From positions 1-64,000 of the forward strand of contig NQMI01000004.1 in the NCBI GenBank assembly GCA_002270565.1: DNA of 64,000 nucleotides, written 5' to 3'. The notes beneath the pieces were generated by a model that worked only from the letters and a program-made list of their open reading frames with translations, was not told where the DNA came from and searched no databases. Positions 45,295 to 54,992 of the stretch are shown in pieces; within the stretch, counting starts at the first letter, position 1, and every line of letters starts with the position of its first letter. The DNA comes from Stenocarpella maydis (taxonomy: Eukaryota; Ascomycota; Sordariomycetes; Diaporthales; Diaporthaceae). Position numbers and translations under genes: made by a program.

Positions 45295-46629
45295 TCATCG
45301 GTTCGCCTTCTCGTCCTCGATCTCCCGCCGGATCTGGTCCAGCACCTGTTCCCTCGACCTCAGATGCGCCTCCAGACCGTCGACCTGCTCCTTTACCGTC
45401 TGCAGGTCGTCCCGGATGCCTTTCAGGCTGTTGCCACCGCCCCCCTTGCTTGACCCCCCCTCGAGCTCCCGCAGCTGCTTCCGCTTGTAATCCAGCAGCT
45501 GCTCCAGCTCCCTCTTCACGAGCGCGGGCTTGCTCTCCCTCTTCCCAGTGGACCTTATCTCGGCCGCCGACTCGACCCTCTCGATCTTGGCCTCCAGGTC
45601 GGCCAGCTGCTTCTTCAGCCTGACTTCCTCCCAGTCGTCGGTCTTCTCGCTAGAGAAGTCGGTGCCGGCGCTCTTGAACCCGCTGCGCCCCAGCCGCGTG
45701 AGGTACTGGTCGCCAAACTTGGCCTTGCGGCCCGTGGAGGTCTCGTTGTCGGCCTTGACGGCCCACCGACTCTGCGCCGCGGTGCGCTGGTTGTCAATCT
45801 GGTAGTCGATCTGGTTGCGCTCAAAGGACGCGCGGAGCGAGGCGGGCACCGTGCGCGGGATCCGGTAACCCTCGTGGCGGTAGTTGAGCATGTGCAAGAA
45901 GGCTATGCAGGCATCTTTGTTGACAGTGGAGGCGGCGGATGGGTTGATTAGGTTCCACGCTGAGCGAATGTCGGTGTCGGGGACGTCGAGGCTGTCGTAG
46001 AGGTCTTGTAAGGCACCGACTGTTTGAGACCATGTGTTAGCCAACTTGCCCGCGCCAACATGGCAGGAGAATATGTCCATGGAGCTTACAGGATATCTCC
46101 CCTCGCATGTCGCGGTTCTCCTGGTATATTTGCTCGTACTTTGACCTATCCTCAGGACTGATGTACCAATCAAAGCTATCCTTCAGCCCCAGCTCATCCG
46201 GATCGTCGTCGACTTGTTCAAACTGGGCTGCCTTGCCTGTGAGGGCACGGTTTGCTTGGACAAGGTGTGCTTTCGATTCTGGGACCATCCAATCTGGCAG
46301 TGTGGCGGGGACGTCCATGTATTCCTAAGAGCAACGGTCAGCAAACTCCGGATTACCCCAACGCCAGCACGGTGGTTGGGCTCAGGGCGCACGCCATTGA
46401 GGATGTCGAAGATCAGCCTCATTCCGACACAGAACTCCTCAAAGTCCAGGTTGCCATCGTTATCGACATCAGCAAGATCCCACACCCGCTCGAGTTGGCT
46501 GTCATTGAGGCCGCTGTTTTTGAGTACTGGCGCTGCTTGTTCTCCTGTGAGGAATTGGCCGCCACCAGTCCGTGCCGAGAAGATGTTCCAGTATGTTTCG
46601 ATTTCCTGAGCTTCTATCCGGGGTGCCAT
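45295..46629 (-). CDS. END3: END3, actin-cytoskeleton regulatory complex subunit
   Basis: End3 works with Pan1 and Sla1 at endocytic actin patches and is needed for internalisation. Three exons (46393-46629, 46090-46324, 45295-46019) encode 398 residues; introns are 68 and 70 bp. The first EH domain (about residues 5-100) has an EF-hand loop [13 protein letters not shown]. The family-specific linker [27 protein letters not shown] follows intron 1. A second, degenerate EH domain (about 130-230) lacks a calcium loop. The remaining part is a helical Glu/Lys/Arg-rich coiled coil (about 280-398) that ends in EIEDEKANR. Length and order match the ~400-residue family. Identification is firm. Confidence 0.95.
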
Positions 46630-47489
46630 TGTTCAAGGGGCCCGGTCGCTGGAGCGTAGGTATGGAAGATGCAGCGTTCGTTGGCTCTCGTGCCCTCTCG
46701 GTCGAGTGGGGGGGGGGGGGCTCTCTCTGGGTTGCGTCAATTATGTGTATGGAAGGAATATATAGATCGGAAGGCTGGAGAGAAATTATGGGTGATGAAT
46801 CCGATAGCAGAATGGTATTGATGCCTAAGTAGTTACAGAGTGAAGTCCGGTTAATCACAGGGCAAGGCTTGGGTTCAGGGGAGGATGATGCTATTACATT
46901 GGCAAGCTCAGGAGCCTAAGTGGATGCAGCCTCTCTCACTGCCCTCGGGTGGGTCTGTGCACGGTGCTCCGCAGCAGGGGGCTGAAGTGAATGAGGTCCA
47001 GCTTCTGGGCTTGATTTCAAGTGAATACTCAACCCTCCCCTTGCAATGATCATCAACACCAACAACACTTATCACTGATACCGGCGGCACGATATCATAA
47101 AGCTACTCACTATACTGCAAGTGCGTCAAGTGTCAAAATTCATTACTCTTCTACCTGGAATTTGCATAAAAGATACTCATGCCTATTGACGAGGGACCTC
47201 CTGTCTTCTTGTCTCACTGTTGCGAAGTGAGCTTTGCTCTTGTGTCACTTATCCATACATAATAACTCCTCCAAGACTCCTCCTATCTCATCCAAAGAAC
47301 CACTGAAGAGTGCAGTGTAACGACGCCAGTGTCTGCCAAAAGCTTGATAATGGCACCATTATCCTGAACAAGGGCTCTCGTCCGCAAGAACTCCGCGCAA
47401 CTGCGAATCAAAAAGTACTGTTCATCGTGTCCTGCCAAGCAAGACCTCTCCTTCTAGCTCATCTGTCAGGCCTCTGCCATCCCGTTGCA
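46630..47489. other. intergenic
   Basis: Promoter side of END3, with a twelve-base G run at about 46707-46719, and 3' flank of the large Zn2Cys6 gene. No gene supported. Confidence 0.5.
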
Positions 47490-50400
47490 TTAGGGCTCCA
47501 GCTCAGTTTGCTCATTCAAAGTCGTGAACTCGCTGGACGAAATGTTTTTGAAGGGCCCATCACCGCCAAATGCCGGCTCCGTCGAAAAGTTGGCTGTCTC
47601 TGCCTGACTCTCCTGGGTTTCAGTAACCCACTGGTTATGCGCCAACTCTTTCCAACTCCTAGCCTGTCTCGGGGGAGCCACAGGGCTTGAGGGGAGTCTC
47701 GACTTCTTTTGAGCGGGCTGCTGGCCAGGGTACAGTGGCGAATCCCACTGGTGCTTTGCTGGGCAAGCCGGAACTTCATGGTCTTCTTGACTTACTGGGT
47801 ATGAGCTGAAATCTTGCAGCCCTGGCTGCATATATTCGCTGTGAGGGCCATGAAACCCCCCAGACGTCACGGATGCAATGTGCCGAGGGCCTGGATGGCT
47901 AGGAGCTTTCTGCACCTCTGGCACAGGACGAGGAAAAGGCCACTGCTGTCGGGGCATCGCATAAGGCGACATCAGTTCGGAAGGCGTGGTGGACCCTTGA
48001 TTCAACCCCATAATAGGAGAGGCCCTGGCACCTGAGCTCTGCGCTCCATTGTTGTATGAAGAGACGGGCTGGCGGCGCCGAGACGCAGTTGGCGAGTCCA
48101 TTGGTGCCCTGCGTGCTGAAGAATCCGGGGAGAAGCCCAACATGCTCTGATGATCGGAACTGCTTTGTCCAAGACCGCCCAATGTGCTTAGATCGCGTTG
48201 GACGGACAAATACTGAGCTGGCAGGGGCAGGAAATCCATAGAGACCGTTGAGCCTGAGTTGCTAGACAGGGATCTCGGTCGATCAGTCTGCGGCCCCAGT
48301 GACGTTCGATCAGTGGCCAACGGAAGCATTTCCTGAGCCATTGACAAGTTCAGGCCCGAGGCAGTGGTGGGAAACTCGCCGCCGCCAGGGAGTTCATTCT
48401 CTGCCGATAATACACCTGCACGGGGAGGTGTGTGGGGATCCAGTTCAAGTGGCATCGACAGTGCTCCCCAGGAAGGGGCCGCTCGGGGGGCAGTGTCGTA
48501 TAGTCCGGCAGCGGACCTCGAGAATCGTGTCACTGGCGTACCCGGGGAAAACCCAGGCGCTGCCTTGTGTGCTGGGGAAACCATTGGGGCGAACGATGTG
48601 TCGACATAACGGGAGCCTGCGGTACCGACTCTACCAGCAGAGGCCTTCTCTGCGGATTCGGGAGTCGGTGTACCCGTGGCGGCAACAGCAGGCCCATTGC
48701 GCTTAGGTGTAGAGGCTTCGCCCTTCTTTCTGTACTGTCCGCGCCCCTTGGTCGGGGTTGGAGTTTGGGATGTAGGAGCCGCGGGAGTGGCAGCTGTGGG
48801 AGTAGGACCTGTGGGTACTCCCGACTTCACCTGGCGGGGTGTTTGCTTCTTGCCGACCGGAGTATCACCCTTCTTCTGCAACTTCTTCTTCTTCTTCGGT
48901 GTGCTACCATAGTCACCGTCCTTCGGATCCTCTTTCTCGGGTGGGAAATCGTCAATATTGGTATTATCTTTGTCACTCGGAAGGTCTCCAGCCATGGCTG
49001 ACTGCTTTCGCTTGACCACGGTCTTTGAGGCTGCCGGAGCAGAAACCACAGGACTGGGGGTCGAGACGTTGCTTGGTGCCATACTAGGACCTGCAGCCTG
49101 AGCCTCCTTGCTGTGGGCTTTCGCCTTGTCCTTGAGTATTCGCTCCGCCCTCTCTGGGAATGCATCCAGGTCTGCTTTTGTGACGGCCCTACACTTCCTG
49201 TTTCTCCGGGTGCAGCTGCTACATGGCCGACCACCAAAGCATCGGGCTCTGACTGTGAAACAGCTATAGCACTTCGGAAACGTGTCGACTTCAATTCCGT
49301 TCTCGCTGAATTTCTCAGAGTCCTCTGGATTTTGTTCCACCGACTCCGCATTCTCATTGACTGTTTGGTCCGGAGCGGGACTGGCGGTGACACTGTAGTC
49401 ATGTGTATCCTCCTCTGCCAGTTTCGGATCATTCGGCTTCAGAGATGTCTCTATGGGTAGAGGGGCCTTGTTGTGAGGCGTGGCACTCGAGTGATTGTCC
49501 ATCCGCGCCTGTAATACTTGGCCGCGGCTTGAAACATAACCCCCGGTGTGTCCGAGAGAAGAAAAGGCAGCAGCGGTGTTGTCTGCGGGTTGCTCGATAC
49601 TCCCACGAGGCTGAGAAGAGAGCGAAAGCTGAACGAATGGCGGCGCGCAAGGCGAAGGAAATCTCTTGCGCATAAAGCTTTCGCGAATTCCCAGGCGTTG
49701 CTCTTCAAGGAAGTAGGGTGTGATGCTGCTGTTGAATTGAGGCATCTCAGAGGGAGGTTGCATGGCTGAACTCGTGTTGAACAGCCGTGCATGGTCGTTA
49801 CTGAAATCCCTGCCCATTCCCCGGGGCGCCCTCTCGCCCATTTGACGGGGTTCGTTGTTCTTTAGTCCATCAACGCTGCTGCTGATGCCGCCAGGTGACC
49901 CCTTACGCGTTGGACCCTCCGCTCCGTTCTTAGATTTGACATTGACAAAGAGACCGACAGGCGCAGGAGTTTCGTCAGGCTCAACATACCCCAGGCCACC
50001 AAACATACCGTCGGGGACGTAATCGAAGAGCCTCTCATTCGTTTCAAGAGGACTGATTGGGGGACCTTTAAGCTGGTCAGACATGGCTTGAGACTGCTGC
50101 CATGGCAGGTATGACGGGTCCTCGTCTTGCTCCGGGTCCTGAGGAAGAGCTTCCATGAGAAACTCGCTCTGTGCAGGGCCCTTCTCGAACTCCGGAGTCG
50201 GTCCTGGCCATGCGAACTCGTTGCCACTGTAGAGCGCCTTCTCGGCGTCTTCAGCCGAGAAGATGAGCTCGTTATTCTCGTCGAGAATGCCCGGGATGTC
50301 ACGGAACATAGTTCCCTTGCCGAACCACTCACCAAACCGGTCGGCGTAAATCTGGAGGCCGACGAAGGTCAGGTAGCTGCGGCCACTCCCAACGTCCTCC

Positions 50401-51416
50401 CTGGAGAAGCTGTCGGTAACGAGTTCCACCGTCCGAGTAGCTTCATCACCGAGATATTGCTGACCGGGCTCAGAGTCGCGCATGAGATGATCAACTTCAG
50501 CCTCCGTAACTGGTTGCTCGGCTTCGTCTTGCGCACCGTCAAGCTCGAAAAGTCCACCAGAAGTGTGAGTGGGCTCGTCCTGGTATGTGTAGTCATCCCA
50601 CAGCGCCTTCTCGCGCATGTAAAGGTTGACAAAGTTGATGACTTCGTCTAGATTGAGTCCAAGCAGGTTTGCGGCAGCAATGATGCCATCTTCGTGGTCA
50701 TGTGCCAGGTCGTAGATCATAGCCCACTGGACATTGTGACCGAGAGCTGACCAGTTCTGGGGCAGCAAGCGCGTTAGCCTCTCGCATTCATACGGACCAG
50801 CACGAGGATGGCAATATTGTGGGAGGTTGGTGTTTCTTGTTTCTCTTACCTGGTATTCTGTACTGGGATCTGGACGAGTCATGAGTGGCTCATCATCATC
50901 GTCCTCGAGCTCAAGCATCGCCAGGTTTGCCTCAAACGCCTTGTCGAACTCATCTTTGTACTCGACGGAACCAGCGGCAGGCTGTGTAAGATCAGGGCGG
51001 GCGACGGTGGACTGGCGTCGCAGATGGGCGACGGTAGGACGAGGCGGCTCTGCGGGCTGTTGAACTTGGCTGCTATGAGACGGCACGATAGGCGCGCCGA
51101 ACACATCCCGTGGTTCGCCCTGCTCCTGCCACTCCTTGTACAGGGCCTCGCCTGGGGAGGGCTCGTTGAGCTCGAGCGTGCGCCACTGCACAAACCTTGC
51201 GCGGTCCATGTTGAAGACGGGGTCCTGGTGGACGAATATCGGGCGACCGGGGTCGAGGGGCTCAAGGTCGTCGCGGTAGCGGACAGGACGCTTGAGGCGC
51301 TCCGTTTTTCGCAGGTTCATCATACTTCTGACAGTTGTGCTGGCGTCAAGGGGTGGCCCCTCGTCGTAGGACGAGTAGTCGTAGGACGAGTCCGAGTCCA
51401 AATAGTCAAAAGCCAT
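47490..51416 (-). CDS. large Zn(II)2Cys6 protein, probable transcription regulator
   Basis: Predicted nuclear regulator, target unknown. Two exons (50850-51416 and 47490-50756) give 1277 residues. The 93-bp intron has donor GTAAGA, branch GCTAAC and acceptor CCCCAG; because 93 is divisible by three and holds no stop, an unspliced form would be 1308 residues. The N-terminal ~450 residues are acidic with conserved-looking blocks (ALGHNVQWAMIYDLAHDHED, LTFVGLQIYADRFGEWFGKG). The zinc cluster is central, Cys685-Cys711, spaced C-x2-C-x6-C-x5-C-x2-C-x6-C, with a basic TRRNRK loop. The C-terminal half is Ser/Pro/Thr-rich with a Lys cluster (TPKKKKKLQKKGD) that may be a nuclear signal. No fungal-specific TF middle-homology domain is seen. 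The central position of the cluster is unusual; most such factors carry it near the N-terminus. Confidence 0.8.
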   Translation of the reverse strand: MAFDYLDSDSSYDYSSYDEGPPLDASTTVRSMMNLRKTERLKRPVRYRDDLEPLDPGRPIFVHQDPVFNMDRARFVQWRTLELNEPSPGEALYKEWQEQGEPRDVFGAPIVPSHSSQVQQPAEPPRPTVAHLRRQSTVARPDLTQPAAGSVEYKDEFDKAFEANLAMLELEDDDDEPLMTRPDPSTEYQVRETRNTNLPQYCHPRAGPYECERLTRLLPQNWSALGHNVQWAMIYDLAHDHEDGIIAAANLLGLNLDEVINFVNLYMREKALWDDYTYQDEPTHTSGGLFELDGAQDEAEQPVTEAEVDHLMRDSEPGQQYLGDEATRTVELVTDSFSREDVGSGRSYLTFVGLQIYADRFGEWFGKGTMFRDIPGILDENNELIFSAEDAEKALYSGNEFAWPGPTPEFEKGPAQSEFLMEALPQDPEQDEDPSYLPWQQSQAMSDQLKGPPISPLETNERLFDYVPDGMFGGLGYVEPDETPAPVGLFVNVKSKNGAEGPTRKGSPGGISSSVDGLKNNEPRQMGERAPRGMGRDFSNDHARLFNTSSAMQPPSEMPQFNSSITPYFLEEQRLGIRESFMRKRFPSPCAPPFVQLSLSSQPRGSIEQPADNTAAAFSSLGHTGGYVSSRGQVLQARMDNHSSATPHNKAPLPIETSLKPNDPKLAEEDTHDYSVTASPAPDQTVNENAESVEQNPEDSEKFSENGIEVDTFPKCYSCFTVRARCFGGRPCSSCTRRNRKCRAVTKADLDAFPERAERILKDKAKAHSKEAQAAGPSMAPSNVSTPSPVVSAPAASKTVVKRKQSAMAGDLPSDKDNTNIDDFPPEKEDPKDGDYGSTPKKKKKLQKKGDTPVGKKQTPRQVKSGVPTGPTPTAATPAAPTSQTPTPTKGRGQYRKKGEASTPKRNGPAVAATGTPTPESAEKASAGRVGTAGSRYVDTSFAPMVSPAHKAAPGFSPGTPVTRFSRSAAGLYDTAPRAAPSWGALSMPLELDPHTPPRAGVLSAENELPGGGEFPTTASGLNLSMAQEMLPLATDRTSLGPQTDRPRSLSSNSGSTVSMDFLPLPAQYLSVQRDLSTLGGLGQSSSDHQSMLGFSPDSSARRAPMDSPTASRRRQPVSSYNNGAQSSGARASPIMGLNQGSTTPSELMSPYAMPRQQWPFPRPVPEVQKAPSHPGPRHIASVTSGGFHGPHSEYMQPGLQDFSSYPVSQEDHEVPACPAKHQWDSPLYPGQQPAQKKSRLPSSPVAPPRQARSWKELAHNQWVTETQESQAETANFSTEPAFGGDGPFKNISSSEFTTLNEQTELEP

Positions 51417-53221
51417 TTCTAGTGGCTGCGATGATGTCGTCGCCGGGGTCGGGGCTAGTTGACGTGGGGCAGACGGGGATGGGCAGACGGGGATGGGCAG
51501 ACGGGGATGGGCAGACGGGGATGGGGCTCACGAGGGTGCCAGTCGGGGTTGGCAGACGGGGGTGTAAGTAGGATGGATCAAGTTACCTGGATACCTCATA
51601 AGGCATGCAAACAGACGACCCAAGTGAGGCCGTGACCAGAAGATGCAAAAGTGTGGATCAAAGGGCTGGGTTGGGTGATGGACGGCTGAAGTGGATCGAG
51701 GTTTCGGTGATCATAAAGTCAACAATACTGTATCGACCTCAGTAATAACAGTCAGGCTGGCCTTGACCTTGTTGCTACCTTCTTCTGAAGCAAAAGCTCT
51801 TTGGTCAGGTAGAATAGAAGGATAATGCCCTCTGGCCAAGTGAGGGTGACTCCTGTGCTGAATTTGGGAATTGCCACAGCAAACCAGGGCACGGTGAAGT
51901 CCTGGCCGTGGGCTCGGAGCTACCTAGGCAGGGAAAGCAAGTTCCTTCAAGGCTCATGAAGGCTCTGGGGACAGACTTTCAGAGTACTAGGCCTCAGTTC
52001 TGCGGCATGAGACTGGCTGCCAGCTACTTGGGTGAGCCAGGATACCTAGGTATGAATGCTTTCTGTCCTCGCTCCTATGGTGTCTTGTAGAAACGGATGG
52101 TGGACTGCTACATTGTGAGAACCCAGGTCGAAATTCTGACACCATCCCACTCGTGACAACCAACAGCAACACCTACAACATCACTCATATATGCATGAAA
52201 TACATACAAATAACGCCTATTTCCAGAGCACCTAAATCTGCAACTCTTATATCTATGCTTGATTCTGAGGTAAAGCTGCACTTTGTCATGTATACTGGGT
52301 CTGTGGATTGGGTCTGTACTTGATTAAGCCCCCAAGTGTGCGATACTCTGTGGTAAGCTATGAGAGCGAGGTATAGATGTACCCTCTTTTTTTGCTGGTG
52401 CTAATGTCCAGTTGCTTTTTCCAAGCCAATGATGCCTGGTCAAGATTAACTCCTTTCCATCGGTTTTGAAGCGGTGCCTTGAGGTCACTTACCGTTGAGG
52501 GACTACCACACGACTTTCAGTGATTCATGCTTTCCCTACATTTGCTCACCCCTTTCCAATACCTGCTTTTCTCAGACTACTTGATGAAGAGCCAATTTAC
52601 GTCTCAATGTAACAAAATTTAACAGACAATAACAAAATGCCCGAGTGTGAAGTTATTATACATGCAGTGCCATGTGAAATGATGCTGGTCACGCGAACAG
52701 ACGGACAGCGGTTAACTCACTGAGTACAGCAATCACAAGGTGGAAGTGGGTGGAGAGCATCTGATGATTAGAGGTCATCTTGGATTCATGGCTCCCTTAT
52801 AACAAGGGCCTTTGATCAGAGATCTAGCTGTGCTCTTTTGGTGCCTGTTTGATGTGCGCCAGGCATGTAAACAATCCAACAACTCCAGGTTTCGGCTTTC
52901 TGTGCTTCAGCAGAATATGTCGCCTAGGAGTGCCTACCCATTATACTGTGAGAATGGGGTATCGAAACTATTCCAGTCAACGCCTAAATAAAGGGGGGGA
53001 AAGAAAAAGAAAGAAAGAAAAAAGCCCCACCGTCAATGATCGCTGCAGAAGTTATCATGCGATGCCGTTCTCCCATAACTGAAAAGTGCCTGCAAAATCT
53101 CAAGCCGCGCTTGCCATATAAACACGCTCGAGGCCTCCTGCCATTTGTGATACAATGGGATACCCAAAGCCAGTGCCCTCCGTGAAGCTGTCGAATTTGC
53201 GCCGTTCGTGGCGTGCATAGC
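51417..53221. other. 1.8-kb intergenic region
   Basis: Promoter of the Zn2Cys6 gene with a four-unit minisatellite (51467-51522), then AT-rich sequence without gene-like frames. A polypurine AAAGAAAG tract at about 53000-53022. Confidence 0.45.
51467..51522. repeat. 14-bp minisatellite, four units
   Basis: Four perfect head-to-tail copies of GGGCAGACGGGGAT, about 50 bp upstream of the Zn2Cys6 start codon, so within its leader or core promoter. Degenerate partial units follow to about 51560. Confidence 0.85.
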
Positions 53222-54223
53222 CTAGCTCTGCCTGTAAGGCATGAACGCAGCCCTGTCCTCATAGCGGCTGGCGTCCATCTCGATGTCGTACTGGAGATCA
53301 TGCTCATCCATGGTATCGTCGATTCCTCTTTTTTTGGGTGCTGGTGCAGGGGACGCCGCGCCGCCAAAGACAGAAGGGACGCTAGTGAGCTGTTGGGCGT
53401 CTGCCAGCTGAGACCCCGTTGATACCATCCTCTGGGCCTCGAGGATGTCGCCGAATGACCGCAGCAGGTGCTTGGACTCCTCATCAAAGGTGGCGCAGAA
53501 GCGCTGAGCCGAGATGAACTGCACAGTACTGACCATGTTAGTGCCGTAGATGGCCATTAGGTAGGCCGCCACCACCAGTGCGGAGCGCTCGTTGCCGGTC
53601 TCACAGAAGACGAGGACCTTGCCCCGCCTGGAGGTGGACGTGTCGATAGCCACGTTACCGGCGTCGTTAACAGCCTGCAGCTGGCTCCTGTACACGCGCA
53701 GGAGGTGGTCGTTGATCTTGGCGATGACCTTGGGGAGGTCGTGGATGAGCTGCCCCCGGCTGGCGACGTCGAAGTACTCGCTGGACAGGTTGAGCTCCGC
53801 GGCGGCCTTCTCCACGGCGAGGAGGCGCAGGTGTGACATGGAAGCGTCCCGCACGGCAAGGAGCATGGTGATGCCCTTCTGCCTGAGGAACTCATGGTCT
53901 CGGACCACGGCGAGCGGGCCGAGGTAGAGGAAGTCAAGCACGGGCTGGGCTTTGCGCCGGTCTTCGTACCTCCATGTGCTTTTGTAATTGTCAGGGGCCT
54001 GCTGGGTCTTCCCGCCGGTGATGATCTCGAGGTCCTCGGGGGTCAGATTGCGAGGGTCAACGCAGGCATAGGATGGGGTCAGGGTGAGAGGTCTGTTGTT
54101 GTTCTCTGCCTGTGGCGCGGGGATGTGGATGTAGGGTGGGCTGGGAGGCCGATTGGTAAAGGACGACGTGCGGACGACGCCATCAGACAGCGCAGCCGCA
54201 CGCACAGCCTGTGTGGTAGGCAT
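53222..54223 (-). CDS. dual-specificity / protein-tyrosine phosphatase-like protein
   Basis: Predicted phosphoprotein phosphatase of the DSP/STYX group. One exon, 333 residues, ATG at 54223. After a disordered N-terminus (about 1-85), the fold begins with the strand VLDFLYLGPLAVVRD. The signature loop is VFCETGNERSA, with catalytic Cys207 and Arg213 in a C-x5-R frame, so unlike mammalian STYX pseudophosphatases the Cys is kept. The residue before it is Phe instead of the usual His, and the loop is CETGNER where CxxGxxR is usual. The expected general-acid Asp is probably in YFDVASRG. The C-terminus is disordered with a basic KKRG. Substrate unknown. Activity may be weak; that is inference. Confidence 0.83.
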   Translation of the reverse strand: MPTTQAVRAAALSDGVVRTSSFTNRPPSPPYIHIPAPQAENNNRPLTLTPSYACVDPRNLTPEDLEIITGGKTQQAPDNYKSTWRYEDRRKAQPVLDFLYLGPLAVVRDHEFLRQKGITMLLAVRDASMSHLRLLAVEKAAAELNLSSEYFDVASRGQLIHDLPKVIAKINDHLLRVYRSQLQAVNDAGNVAIDTSTSRRGKVLVFCETGNERSALVVAAYLMAIYGTNMVSTVQFISAQRFCATFDEESKHLLRSFGDILEAQRMVSTGSQLADAQQLTSVPSVFGGAASPAPAPKKRGIDDTMDEHDLQYDIEMDASRYEDRAAFMPYRQS

Positions 54224-54992
54224 GTTGCCAGAGTCCCCGCTTGGGAGACTGCCAATTTGAGCCGAGCACCCTTGCCCAAGAGACGGGACGTGTTGGTGGT
54301 GTTGAGGAGGTGAGCAGTGACGACTTGTCGTCAGAATTGCCGTCGATAGAAGTCATGCATGTAGGCCGTTTTCTCTTGTTGCTGTTTGGCGGTTTTAAAA
54401 ATGCGCTTATTCCGTAGTAGCTGGTCCAGTCCAGTCGTTGTTGCTTGGGGAGGGGGGGGGCTGATGGAGAACAATATGTCTGTCCTGGGTCTTTGTCTCG
54501 AGCATGAGGGATGGGGTAAACTCGACGGGGAGCCGATCCGAGGAGTATAATCTAGCAGTCGAGTAGTCGCATTGTCGACCAGGCACCTGTGCCCACTGCC
54601 TGCCCTGCCCACAGGGTCAACTGGTAAATGTGGGGCGAACTATCAGCCACTGCCAAATGTCAGCTGCAGGCCCGAGCCTCTGGAGCATACCAGGGGCCCC
54701 ATGTGCAAATCCCAGGGGCAGCTTCAATCTTGGAGAGAACAATGCATTGTACTCTACGTGGTACTCTCGTTGAGCAGCTAGAATACCACACCCAACCAGT
54801 ACACAGTGCCTGACGACGGGATGGACCAACTGAAAGACCTGGACTTGTGGTGTCGCCGGGTTGATTTGATATTCACATTTGTGACAAGGCATGAAACCTG
54901 CACAATTGGGGCCATCTAAATTACCGCATAATACATGAGAATATCTTACTCGCCCCAGCTCACTACTAGACTACACACCAGGCCGCCCGAAA
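54224..54992. other. intergenic
   Basis: Promoter of the phosphatase gene, with a G-run at about 54450-54460, and 3' flank of SPO7. No gene supported. Confidence 0.5.
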
